From Flavobacteriales bacterium (GTDB taxonomy: Bacteria; Bacteroidota; Bacteroidia; Flavobacteriales_D; Crocinitomicaceae), in NCBI GenBank assembly GCA_947497485.1, contig CANMHB010000003.1, positions 186,001 to 250,000 on the forward strand: a DNA stretch of 64,000 nt, written 5' to 3'. The notes under the pieces were generated by a model. The model saw nothing but the letters and a program-made list of their open reading frames with translations. It searched no databases and was not told the origin of the DNA. Shown piece after piece: positions 9,101-17,126 of this stretch (its first letter is position 1; the number at the start of each line of letters is the position of its first letter). The position numbers and the translations under genes were made by a program.

Positions 9101-12100
9101 CTAAATCTCGCCCTCCAAAACATTCTCTGGATCTCCTTTGAAAAAGCTTCGATTTCGCCATTTATCCTGAATTCGATCTACTACATAATAAATCATCGGA
9201 ACCACTACGATTGTTAAGAACATCGAACTTGTTAATCCACCTATAAGAATCCAAGCAAGACCATTTTTCCACTCAGCGCCGGAACCTTCGGCAATGGCAA
9301 TAGGAATCATACCGATAACCATAGCTATGGTGGTCATTAAAATCGGACGCATACGTTCCCTAACAGACTCCAATAAGGCATTGTAGCTTGATAAACCTTT
9401 TGCCTTGAGGTGATTCGTAAAGTCGACGATTAAAATAGCGTTCTTCGCAACAAGTCCCAAGAGCATGAGCATTCCAAGCATGGTAAAAATTCCCATATTC
9501 GAAGAACTTAAATTCAAAGCTAAAAGTGCACCAATTAAGGCAACAGGAATTGAGAAAATTACAACGAACGGATAGATGAAGTTGTCATACAATGCAACCA
9601 TAATTAAGTAAACCAAAATAAATCCGATTCCCATTGCAGTGCCCAGTGCTCCCATCGATTCTTTTTGACGTTTTACTTCTCCCCCCCAAAGCATTCGGAC
9701 ATTTGGATCTAAAGGATTCTTTTTCAAATAGGTTTCAATCGCTGAAGAAACGTTACCCGCAGCTGTGCCTAAAACATAGCAACGAAGTGTCGTATTTGAA
9801 ATTCTATTTTTACGCTCCAAAGATCCAGCAGCATTGTCAACATCAACTTTGGCGAATTCACTCAATCGGACTTGTTTACCATCATTTGTGGTGAACGTCA
9901 GGCTATTAATGTCTTCAACATTCTTACGATCATTCGGATCCATCATCACACGTATGTCATATTCGTTTCCTTTGTCATCGAATTGTGCGTCCGTATTCCC
10001 GGTTAACGCATTTTGTAATTGGATTCCAATTGTGGCAATTGGCAAACCGAGTTGACCCATTTTTTCACGGTCCAAATCAATTTTAACTTCCGGAGAAATA
10101 TCTTCCGTAGAAATCGTTGGATCTTTTGCTCCGGGAATATTTAAAATCATCGCTTTCATGCGTTTCGCCTCCCTCATTAACAGTTCACTGTCGTCCGAAG
10201 ATAAAAAGATTTCGACCGGCGCTTCTTCCGATTCAACCATACCAATGTTTATGGCTTTTACTTCAATTCCAGGATATTTGCTTTCTATCTTCTTACGAAT
10301 AGCCGTCATGTATTTTATTGTCGGATATTTTTTCTGCATTCCCGGTTTCATTTTAACCGTAAGTTCCGATTTGTTTTCAGCACCGAATGATGCCGCACCC
10401 ATACCTGAACTTGGTCCACCAACATTGGCAAAAACAATATCCACAACTTCTTTCTGAGCCAAAAGCAATTGTTCAATTTTCAAAGTTGTCGCATTGTTTT
10501 CTTCAAACGTTGTGCTTTTATCGTATTTCAGTTTAACCATAAATTTCCCTTGATCACCCTGCGCAACGAATTCCTGACCAACAATACCAAGACTCATCAC
10601 CATGATACTACCGGCAAAAATTCCAATAATAATTAAGGTTGTAACTATTTTATGACGCAAGGTCCAAGCAACCAAATTAACATATTGATCGGTAAAAATC
10701 GAAACGCGTTTTTCAAACCAGATCAAGAACGCTTGGAACGGATTTTTTGGATTCAATTTTGTTTCTTTTGCAAATCTGGAAGCCAACCAAGGAGTCAGCG
10801 TAAAGCAAACAAAAAGAGACATTAAGGTTGAAACAACCACCACAATTGAAAACTGATGTAAAATGTCTGAAATCGTTCCTTCGATAAATACGACTGGCGA
10901 AAAAACCACAACATCAACAAGGGTAATTGCCAAAGCTGTAAATCCAATTTCATTTCTACCTTCCAAAGCAGCAACTCTGCGGTGTTTTCCCATTTGAAGA
11001 TGGCGGTAAATATTTTCCAACACAACAATTGAGTCATCAACCAAAATTCCAATTACCAAGGACATCGCCAATAAAGTCATCAAATTGAGTGTGTAACCCA
11101 ACAGATACATCGCAATAAACGTTGATATCAAAGAAGCTGGAATAGAAATTAAGACAATAACCGCGTTTCTCAAACTGTGCAAGAACAATAGCATTACGGC
11201 CGCAACGAGAATTACTGCCAACTCTAGATCGTGAATTACAGCATCTACCGAATCAATCGTTGGGATGGAAGTATCGGTTGCAACGGTAAATTTCAGCCCT
11301 TGCTCCGCGTATTTTTTTTCCAAATCCTTGAATTTCTCTTTCGTAGCCGTCGACATATCCACAGCATTTGCATCACTTTGCTTTTTAATGCGCATCCCTA
11401 CTCCATTCACACCATTTAATCGACAAACAGTCGTTTGATCTTCAATTGCATCAACCACTTCAGCAACATCTTTCAAACGAACAGGCGATGTTCCACGAGA
11501 ATAAATGATTAGGTTTTCCAAGTCTTTAACCGAAGAGAATTTTCCAGCTAAACGAACAGTCATTTGTTCGTTAGCATCTTTCACTTTCCCTGTAGGAAAT
11601 TCAACATTGGCTCCAGCTATTGCTTGATTTATCGAAGAAAGCGACAAATTATAGCGACGCATTTTATCCTTATCCACATTTACGCGGAATGCACGATTTT
11701 CACCACCGATAACCTGAACTTCAGCGACACCTTTCGTTTGTTTGATTTGCGGAATGATTTCTTCGTCCATCATTTGCATGAAATCGCGGTCATCGATATT
11801 TGGCGCAACCGCACTGACTTGTAATACTGGCGATGCATTCGGCTCAATTTTAGCAATTACCGGAGTTTTCGCACCCGATGGCAATGAATTCTGAACGTTA
11901 TTTACTTTTCGCTGAGCATCTTCTAATGCATTATCCATGTTGGCATTTGCCTTGAATTCAAGCAGAACTACAGAAGCATTGTCAAGTGAAAAACAAGTTA
12001 CTTCACTGATGTTTTCCAGTCCACTTAGGGCATCTTCAAGTGGTTTGGATACTTGACTTTCCACTGTTGCAGGTGATGCTCCCGGATAAGTCGTGGTAAT

Positions 12101-12238
12101 TGTTAATATAGGTGGAGAAAAATCAGGTAAAAGCTCATAGCTCAATTGATTATAACTCAGCAATCCGCCACCAATCAAAATCGTAAATACAACGATGATG
12201 AAAGAAGGACGTTTTATCGATAATTCGGTTAATGTCAT
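9101..12238 (-). CDS. RND multidrug efflux transporter, inner-membrane pump
   Basis: A 1045-residue inner-membrane pump of the resistance-nodulation-division superfamily (HAE1/AcrB-like), using the proton gradient to expel compounds through a tripartite complex. The family order is complete: an N-terminal transmembrane helix, a large periplasmic porter domain, membrane helices, a second porter domain and C-terminal helices. The proton-relay aspartates are visible in GILVDDSIVVLEN, and the matching lysine region in LVAKNAILIVDF. It is the last gene of tetR-tolC-MFP-RND, only six bases after the fusion-protein gene. The absence of metal-binding Met clusters argues against a CusA-type metal pump. 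Substrates cannot be predicted. Confidence 0.96.
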   Translation of the reverse strand: MTLTELSIKRPSFIIVVFTILIGGGLLSYNQLSYELLPDFSPPILTITTTYPGASPATVESQVSKPLEDALSGLENISEVTCFSLDNASVVLLEFKANANMDNALEDAQRKVNNVQNSLPSGAKTPVIAKIEPNASPVLQVSAVAPNIDDRDFMQMMDEEIIPQIKQTKGVAEVQVIGGENRAFRVNVDKDKMRRYNLSLSSINQAIAGANVEFPTGKVKDANEQMTVRLAGKFSSVKDLENLIIYSRGTSPVRLKDVAEVVDAIEDQTTVCRLNGVNGVGMRIKKQSDANAVDMSTATKEKFKDLEKKYAEQGLKFTVATDTSIPTIDSVDAVIHDLELAVILVAAVMLLFLHSLRNAVIVLISIPASLISTFIAMYLLGYTLNLMTLLAMSLVIGILVDDSIVVLENIYRHLQMGKHRRVAALEGRNEIGFTALAITLVDVVVFSPVVFIEGTISDILHQFSIVVVVSTLMSLFVCFTLTPWLASRFAKETKLNPKNPFQAFLIWFEKRVSIFTDQYVNLVAWTLRHKIVTTLIIIGIFAGSIMVMSLGIVGQEFVAQGDQGKFMVKLKYDKSTTFEENNATTLKIEQLLLAQKEVVDIVFANVGGPSSGMGAASFGAENKSELTVKMKPGMQKKYPTIKYMTAIRKKIESKYPGIEVKAINIGMVESEEAPVEIFLSSDDSELLMREAKRMKAMILNIPGAKDPTISTEDISPEVKIDLDREKMGQLGLPIATIGIQLQNALTGNTDAQFDDKGNEYDIRVMMDPNDRKNVEDINSLTFTTNDGKQVRLSEFAKVDVDNAAGSLERKNRISNTTLRCYVLGTAAGNVSSAIETYLKKNPLDPNVRMLWGGEVKRQKESMGALGTAMGIGFILVYLIMVALYDNFIYPFVVIFSIPVALIGALLALNLSSSNMGIFTMLGMLMLLGLVAKNAILIVDFTNHLKAKGLSSYNALLESVRERMRPILMTTIAMVIGMIPIAIAEGSGAEWKNGLAWILIGGLTSSMFLTIVVVPMIYYVVDRIQDKWRNRSFFKGDPENVLEGEI

Positions 12239-12244
12239 AATAGC

Positions 12245-13300
12245 TTATTTTGCAATTTTCACGTTTGAATTGTCTTGAAGATTTACTTGACCTTTGATTA
12301 CAATTTGATCACCTTGGTTCAAGCCTGAAACAACTTCAATGAATTCCCCATCCGAAGTTCCAGCGTTGAAGGATGTCAATTTCGCTTTTCCATTTCGAAC
12401 AACATAAACTTTAGGACTTTTAGAAGAACCCACCAATGCCTTTCTAGGAACCGACAAAGCAGTTGTGCTCTTCGAATTGCTTAACGAAACACTTCCATAC
12501 ATTCCTGCCATCAATCTATTCGAATTGGAATTCTTGATAGTTGATTGAACTTTAAAATTATGCGAAGCATCCGCTTGAACCGCAATGTTTGAAATCACAC
12601 CATTGAAATCTACATCACTATAAACATCTGCGTTTGCAACAACTTTTTGTCCTTTCTGAAATTTAAGAATATCTCTTTCAGGAACTGAAACCGATAATTT
12701 TAAAGAAGAAATATCAGTCAATTCAACAATTGGCGTCCCTGGCATCACCATCGAACCTAAGTCAACCATTTTCTTACTTACGACACCGCTAAATGGCGCA
12801 ACAATAGAAGTTGAACGCAGTTGTTTTTGAAGTTGTTTTAATTGAACTTCAGCGGATTTTAAACCAAGTTCTACTTTTTCTGCTTCCACATTAGAAATGG
12901 CGTTTTCCTTTTTCAAAACAGAAAATCTTGCGTTATCATTTTTTAGTTGCTCGATGTTTAATTGAACATTTTGAATTTGTAATTGAATCATTTCATCATC
13001 CAATTTGGCGATTGTTTGCCCAGCTCTCACAAAATCGCCTTCTTCAACTAGTAAATTCAATAGCTTACCAGAACCATCTGAAGCAACATTATTTTGATGC
13101 AAAGCGTCGAATACTCCCAAAAATGAAAGTGATTTTTCAAACGTGTGAGTTTGCGGTGAAGTAGTCGAAACCAAAATAGCTTCGGTTGAATCACGAATAT
13201 ATAATTTTTCCTCTACCGCCTTTTTGTTGGACTTTAATTTAATCGCGGCCAAAACAATTAATGCCACTACAATAACTGAAACTGTAACTACTCTTTTCAT
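12245..13300 (-). CDS. RND efflux periplasmic adaptor (membrane fusion protein)
   Basis: A 351-residue HlyD/AcrA-type adaptor bridging the RND pump and the TolC-type channel. It has one N-terminal membrane anchor (VSVIVVALIVLAAIKL), then a barrel-lipoyl pattern (LLVEEGDFVRAGQTIAKLDDEMI), an alpha-helical hairpin rich in Gln, Leu and Lys, the second lipoyl half (IVAPFSGVVSKKMVDLGSMV) and C-terminal beta-barrel and membrane-proximal domains. There is no lipobox cysteine, so it is anchored by the helix. The gene sits two bases after tolC and six before the RND gene. Confidence 0.94.
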   Translation of the reverse strand: MKRVVTVSVIVVALIVLAAIKLKSNKKAVEEKLYIRDSTEAILVSTTSPQTHTFEKSLSFLGVFDALHQNNVASDGSGKLLNLLVEEGDFVRAGQTIAKLDDEMIQLQIQNVQLNIEQLKNDNARFSVLKKENAISNVEAEKVELGLKSAEVQLKQLQKQLRSTSIVAPFSGVVSKKMVDLGSMVMPGTPIVELTDISSLKLSVSVPERDILKFQKGQKVVANADVYSDVDFNGVISNIAVQADASHNFKVQSTIKNSNSNRLMAGMYGSVSLSNSKSTTALSVPRKALVGSSKSPKVYVVRNGKAKLTSFNAGTSDGEFIEVVSGLNQGDQIVIKGQVNLQDNSNVKIAK

Positions 13301-13302
13301 TT

Positions 13303-14619
13303 TTATTTGATATTTCCGATTGATTTTAAATATTCTAATTCAGCTTGTCTTAATTGAATGTAGGCTGAAACTACATTTGTTTGCGCTTGTTGCAATCCAT
13401 TATCTGCTAGGATTAAATCATTAGAACTAATGAGACCTTGATGAAATTTTAGATTTGCATTTTTATAAACCTTTTCGGCCAGAACCAATTGCTCCTTTGT
13501 CAATTGAAGACTTTTTCCCTTCACTTCGATTTGATTTCGATTGTTCTCTGCATTCATTTCAAGCTGCTGCTGAACTAAATTATACTGATTTTCAATTTTC
13601 TCACGATTGAATGCATTCACCTTGTATTTATGGAACTTGTCAAGTCCGTCAAAAAGATTCCAGTCCATGCGCAAACCGATGAAGGCGCCATCAATTCCTT
13701 TTCGAAAATTATCTTCTGGCTTAATATTGATGTTGTAGTTATATGCTGCATAGAATGCAAGATTTGGCAGGTATCCCATTTTGATTCCTTTCTTTTCTTC
13801 TGCATTCATCTTCTTCTGAAGGCCTATTAAATTAAGTGCGAAGTAATTTTTAGATTCACTGTTGATCAATAACGTTTTTTCCACCAACTCATCAGATTCG
13901 AAAGCAAGATTTTTATCATTTGGATATCCAATTAAAATCTTCATTAAAGCATAAAGTTGGTCCAAATTTGCTGTAAGAGTCGTTTTTGTATTCAACAAAG
14001 TCAATTCTGAAATTTTGATTTTATCTGCTTCTGTTTCAACCACCATTCCCTGTTGAACCATGGTCTCCATATTCTTCAATAAAACTCTTGTATTCAACAG
14101 ATTACTATCAATGAATTGTATCTGTTGATTAAGCGCTTGAATTAAAAAATAGGTGTTTGAAACCTGGTATCGAATATCCTGAACGGTCATTTCACCTTGT
14201 GTTGCAACTATTTCGCTGTTTATTTTAAGTGCCTGCAAACCATAGTTTAATTGCGAATTGAATAAAATCTGAGAAAACTGCAGCGTGTTGCTGAACACAT
14301 ACGGAACTCCAAACTGCACTGTTGAGTATGTTCCTGGCTGACCTCCAAAAAATGCAGCAGGAACAACCTGCCCGGGAATTTTTGCATTGTATTTATAATC
14401 AGCATTGAAATTCAACTGTGGAAGACGTGCTGAAAGAAACGAACCACGTTGCTCCTTATTAATTTCTTGATCAAGTCGTGCGTTGCGTATGGCTAAACTT
14501 GCCGTATCAGCCATTCTCAAGCAAGCATTCAAATCTAGGGTTTGACTCAACGAATGGAAACCATTCAGTCCAATCACAATTAAAAAAACAACCTTTATAA
14601 ATCTATTTTTCATTCTCAT
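13303..14619 (-). CDS. TolC-family outer-membrane efflux protein
   Basis: A 438-residue outer-membrane channel of the TolC/OEP family that forms the exit duct for the adjacent pump. A signal peptide ends near GFHSLSQ, followed by two OEP halves with long coiled-coil segments (heptads rich in Gln, Leu, Asn). The second half ends QAQTNVVSAYIQLRQAELEYLKSIG, typical of the family. Its ATG overlaps the tetR stop (TAATG); a second in-frame ATG lies six bases further in (14613). Transcribed with tetR upstream and the MFP and RND genes downstream. Confidence 0.94.
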   Translation of the reverse strand: MRMKNRFIKVVFLIVIGLNGFHSLSQTLDLNACLRMADTASLAIRNARLDQEINKEQRGSFLSARLPQLNFNADYKYNAKIPGQVVPAAFFGGQPGTYSTVQFGVPYVFSNTLQFSQILFNSQLNYGLQALKINSEIVATQGEMTVQDIRYQVSNTYFLIQALNQQIQFIDSNLLNTRVLLKNMETMVQQGMVVETEADKIKISELTLLNTKTTLTANLDQLYALMKILIGYPNDKNLAFESDELVEKTLLINSESKNYFALNLIGLQKKMNAEEKKGIKMGYLPNLAFYAAYNYNINIKPEDNFRKGIDGAFIGLRMDWNLFDGLDKFHKYKVNAFNREKIENQYNLVQQQLEMNAENNRNQIEVKGKSLQLTKEQLVLAEKVYKNANLKFHQGLISSNDLILADNGLQQAQTNVVSAYIQLRQAELEYLKSIGNIK

Positions 14620-15230
14620 TATTTTTTTGGAAATAAGTAATTAACGAGTAACTCTGTAACGTGTGTTTTATGCAATTCAATTGCTTCTTTCCATTGATTG
14701 CTATCAATTTTAAGCATACTTTTCATCATATTTTTACTCATGAAAGGATAATGGCAATTCGACAAGATCAGCAATGTCATGTTTCGAATATCAATTTCTC
14801 GCATTTCACCTTTTTGTTGTGCTTCAATGCATTGCTCAAAAATTCCAGTTTGTGAAATTTTCTCAAAGAAACCAGCATTCGTAAAGGATATTCCTGATTC
14901 TCGATTTGTTTCATTGATAATAAAAGCAGGAAGTTCTGGGTGTTTCGAAAGAAAATCATATTCCTTATCAATTAAGATGCGCATTTTTTCAGGGAGTGAC
15001 AAATCCCTTCCGAATACCTCTACCATGGTATTGGTAAAGTCTTCCATCGCAGCGTTAAAAATCAAGGCAAATAATTGGCTTTTGGAGCGGAAATAATAAT
15101 TCACAAGGGCAACATTCATCCCTGAAGCCTTGGCAATTTCGCGCGTAGAACAACCAGCAAAACCCTTGGAAATGAACACTTCCTTTGCGGCCTGCTTAAT
15201 TTTTTCTTCTGTCGAATTATCCTTTTTCAT
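14619..15230 (-). CDS. TetR/AcrR-family transcriptional repressor
   Basis: A 203-residue TetR-family regulator. The N-terminal helix-turn-helix is unmistakable: EEKIKQAAKEVFISKGF, then CSTREIAKASGMNVALVNYYF, then the ligand-binding helical domain. As first gene of the efflux operon, with its stop overlapping the tolC start, it most likely represses its own operon. An inverted repeat with 10-bp arms sits immediately upstream and overlaps the promoter (15246-15274). Ligand unknown. The final helices contain no clue to a metal sensor. Confidence 0.94.
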   Translation of the reverse strand: MKKDNSTEEKIKQAAKEVFISKGFAGCSTREIAKASGMNVALVNYYFRSKSQLFALIFNAAMEDFTNTMVEVFGRDLSLPEKMRILIDKEYDFLSKHPELPAFIINETNRESGISFTNAGFFEKISQTGIFEQCIEAQQKGEMREIDIRNMTLLILSNCHYPFMSKNMMKSMLKIDSNQWKEAIELHKTHVTELLVNYLFPKK

Positions 15231-15240
15231 AAAAGCGCTG

Positions 15241-15274
15241 CAAAATTAAACAACTATTTTAAACAGTTGTTTAA
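15241..15274 (-). promoter_or_regulatory. Promoter and probable operator of the tetR efflux operon
   Basis: On the minus strand, TAATTTTG (15241-15248) matches the -7 consensus and lies 10 bases before the tetR ATG. Overlapping it is a perfect inverted repeat: TTAAACAACT at 15246-15255 and AGTTGTTTAA at 15265-15274, with a 9-base spacer. Size and position fit a TetR-dimer operator that blocks RNA polymerase, giving autorepression. The sequence is seen; the binding is inferred. Confidence 0.7.
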
Positions 15275-15289
15275 ATTATTTTAATAAAA

Positions 15290-15310
15290 GTTAAATCCTG
15301 GGGATTTAAC
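15290..15310 (-). terminator. Probable terminator of the 15347-16450 gene
   Basis: Arms of 9 bp (15290-15298 and 15302-15310) with a 3-base loop form a hairpin of the type GTTAAATCC/GGATTTAAC. On the minus strand it is followed by TTTTATT. It lies 36 bases after the stop of the regulator-like gene and before the tetR operator. The weak U-tract limits confidence. Confidence 0.5.
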
Positions 15311-15346
15311 AAGAGATTAGAAATTCAGTATAAAATTAGAATAGAC

Positions 15347-16450
15347 TTACTTACGAAGTAAACCTTTTTGATAACTGCTGTAAACCTTTTTCAAACCAAG
15401 TGCTTTCGCGATCAGCATTTCAGATTCAAATAAGGCGTTTTTCCAACGGTTATTGTGATAAAAAGACAAGCTTAGTTTTAATGCTGAATCATGTTTTAAA
15501 ACTGCGTAAATCGGCGCTTTAAATTCAAATTCCAGTTCATTTAAATTGACAACACCCACACAAAATTGTTTGGTTTCTTCATCTAAGATGATCTTATTTT
15601 CAATACCGGTGTGACAAGCGGCTCTGAACAACCTACCAAAAACAATAATTTTATAATATTCGCTCCTGTTTTTTAACAGTTTGATAGTATGATCGAGCCG
15701 TTCCTGAAAGAAATCTACTAAGTTTTTTGGCTCTTTAGCAGCCATTTGCAAAATTTCAATTTCCAAAATCCGAGAGTAAAGATGAACCGATTGATTGAGA
15801 GATAAATTAGGAAGTTGCAATTGATTTGTATTGTCTCTTCTCAACATTTTTTTTCGTTCGAGAAATAAATTCTTGAAGTTTTGAAAATCAGCTGTTTGTT
15901 TTTCAGCGTTGGAAGCATGTTTAATAAACCATTCATAATGTCCAAAAGGATCGTCTTCATAAATAAAATGATCCATGAAATTTACCTCAGCAATTCCATT
16001 CGCAACGAGGTGTTCCAATTCTTTTTGTGGCAAGATTTGATTATTAAATAGATATAATGCAATGTCTTGACAAAGCCAATCCGATAGTTTAGGGTGATTT
16101 TTCCGAATATCGATAAACAATTCAAGTCCTTTGAGTCGATTTCCAAAGAACAACTCCGATTTCATTTCTAATACTTTGCGCGTATATTCCTCCAGTTCTT
16201 CAGAAGAGTTTTCAAAGATCTCGATGAAGTGCTCGTAGGATCGATATCCTAAAAAAACACTCAGTTCATTCAATGTTGTATTTCTTGGAACAGTTGTTTT
16301 GTTTCCAATCGAAAACATGCGCGCCAAACTGCTGTATGAAATAAAAATGCTTTTGTTTTGAAGCAGGTTTTCTAATCTGCGGCAATTCTTAAACGAATCG
16401 ATCGCAAACCCAACTTTCTTTTCCAATTCACTTTTAAGTGCACTAAGCAT
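15347..16450 (-). CDS. Putative regulator with Bacteroidota N-terminal HTH-like domain (paralog 1)
   Basis: Function not firmly known. About the first 80 residues (from MLSALKSELEKKVGF) carry a pattern I associate with a helix-turn-helix-like domain common in Bacteroidota: a helix with FKNCRRLENLL, then SYSSLARMF, then NTTLNELSVFLGYRSYEHF. The remaining roughly 280 residues are helical and Leu/Phe-rich, possibly TPR-like, with no enzymatic motif. It is a clear paralog of the gene at 23000-24217, with the same layout and the shared SxLARxFxI and NxTLNxLxxxLG motifs. I place the start at ATG 16450; the frame is open to 16483. A TTTG-N21-TATTTTTG promoter ends three bases before this ATG. Upstream lie four phased GAAGCA-type repeats. 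Confidence 0.7.
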   Translation of the reverse strand: MLSALKSELEKKVGFAIDSFKNCRRLENLLQNKSIFISYSSLARMFSIGNKTTVPRNTTLNELSVFLGYRSYEHFIEIFENSSEELEEYTRKVLEMKSELFFGNRLKGLELFIDIRKNHPKLSDWLCQDIALYLFNNQILPQKELEHLVANGIAEVNFMDHFIYEDDPFGHYEWFIKHASNAEKQTADFQNFKNLFLERKKMLRRDNTNQLQLPNLSLNQSVHLYSRILEIEILQMAAKEPKNLVDFFQERLDHTIKLLKNRSEYYKIIVFGRLFRAACHTGIENKIILDEETKQFCVGVVNLNELEFEFKAPIYAVLKHDSALKLSLSFYHNNRWKNALFESEMLIAKALGLKKVYSSYQKGLLRK

Positions 16451-16453
16451 AAA

Positions 16454-16516
16454 CAAAAATAAAATATTATTCATTCGAAGCACAAATGAAGCGATAAATG
16501 AAGCAAGAGTGAAGCA
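16454..16516. promoter_or_regulatory. Divergent control region with phased GAAGCA repeats
   Basis: Four copies of GAAGC(A/G) begin at 16477, 16488, 16500 and 16511, spacings of 11, 12 and 11 bases, about one helical turn each. On the minus strand a TATTTTTG -7 element (16454-16461) with TTTG at 16483-16486 points into the regulator-like gene. The repeats sit over and just upstream of that promoter and just before the forward promoter of the GIY-YIG gene, where an operator for both would be expected. Confidence 0.5.
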
Positions 16517-16537
16517 AGTTGAACGTTTTGAGGGGTG

Positions 16538-16545
16538 TATATTTG
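16538..16545 (+). promoter_or_regulatory. Putative -7 promoter element of the GIY-YIG gene
   Basis: TATATTTG matches TAnnTTTG and ends 16 bases before the ATG at 16562. A TTG at 16519-16521 gives a 16-base spacer, somewhat short for a -33 element. Confidence 0.45.
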
Positions 16546-16561
16546 GGTATTCATTGTTTAA

Positions 16562-17125
16562 ATGTCAAATAATCTTTTTATACCTAACTGGGAAAGTTCT
16601 ATCGATAATACATTGGTTGATAGTATTATTAATCATTTGGAAAGTGAGAAAAGTGTTGCTTTGAAAGATTTCAATTTTCTGGAATACACAAAAGGAATTA
16701 CTTTCGAAAACGAACAGTGCGAAAACGGCATGTATATCTTTCGTTTCTCGGATGGAAAGTATTATGTAGGTAAAGCAAGTAGTTGCACTTTGTTGGAACG
16801 AATTTCCAAGCACATTGATGGGAGAAGATGGGGCGGATTTAATGCTGTTCTAAAAGAACTTGGCTACAATGATAAAAGTCTAGATTATCACATTGAAAAC
16901 CAACTAGCGTTTTTGAATGCTAAAGTGGTTTTATTGCCAATATCATGGAAATCATTATCACAAAGTAACGTGGATCCAAAAATCGATAAACCACTGCACA
17001 AACTAGAAAGCGATTTGATATTATTGTTCAAGAAACGCTTTTCAGAAACCCAAGTATTTAACAAAACTAATCCGAAAGAACTTTCGGGGATGTTTGAATT
17101 AAGTTTAATCAAAATAAATCAATAA
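16562..17125 (+). CDS. GIY-YIG-like nuclease-fold protein
   Basis: A 187-residue protein whose middle part fits the GIY-YIG fold: GMYIFRF (the GIY strand, about residues 57-63), KYYVGKA (the YIG strand, about 67-73), then LLERISKHI with the conserved arginine and histidine. The C-terminal part has ESDLILLFKKRF and FNKTNP, which could supply the catalytic glutamate and an asparagine. This is a motif reading, not a database match. GIY-YIG proteins include homing, repair and restriction nucleases, and no partner domain is present. It is two bases before the large T9SS protein gene and probably cotranscribed with it, an unusual pairing. Confidence 0.6.
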   Translation: MSNNLFIPNWESSIDNTLVDSIINHLESEKSVALKDFNFLEYTKGITFENEQCENGMYIFRFSDGKYYVGKASSCTLLERISKHIDGRRWGGFNAVLKELGYNDKSLDYHIENQLAFLNAKVVLLPISWKSLSQSNVDPKIDKPLHKLESDLILLFKKRFSETQVFNKTNPKELSGMFELSLIKINQ

Positions 17126-17126
17126 A

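Noticed and set aside
11231-11824. Plus-strand open frames opposite the RND gene
   Set aside because: They are shadows of a strongly supported transporter in the other strand and resemble no known protein.
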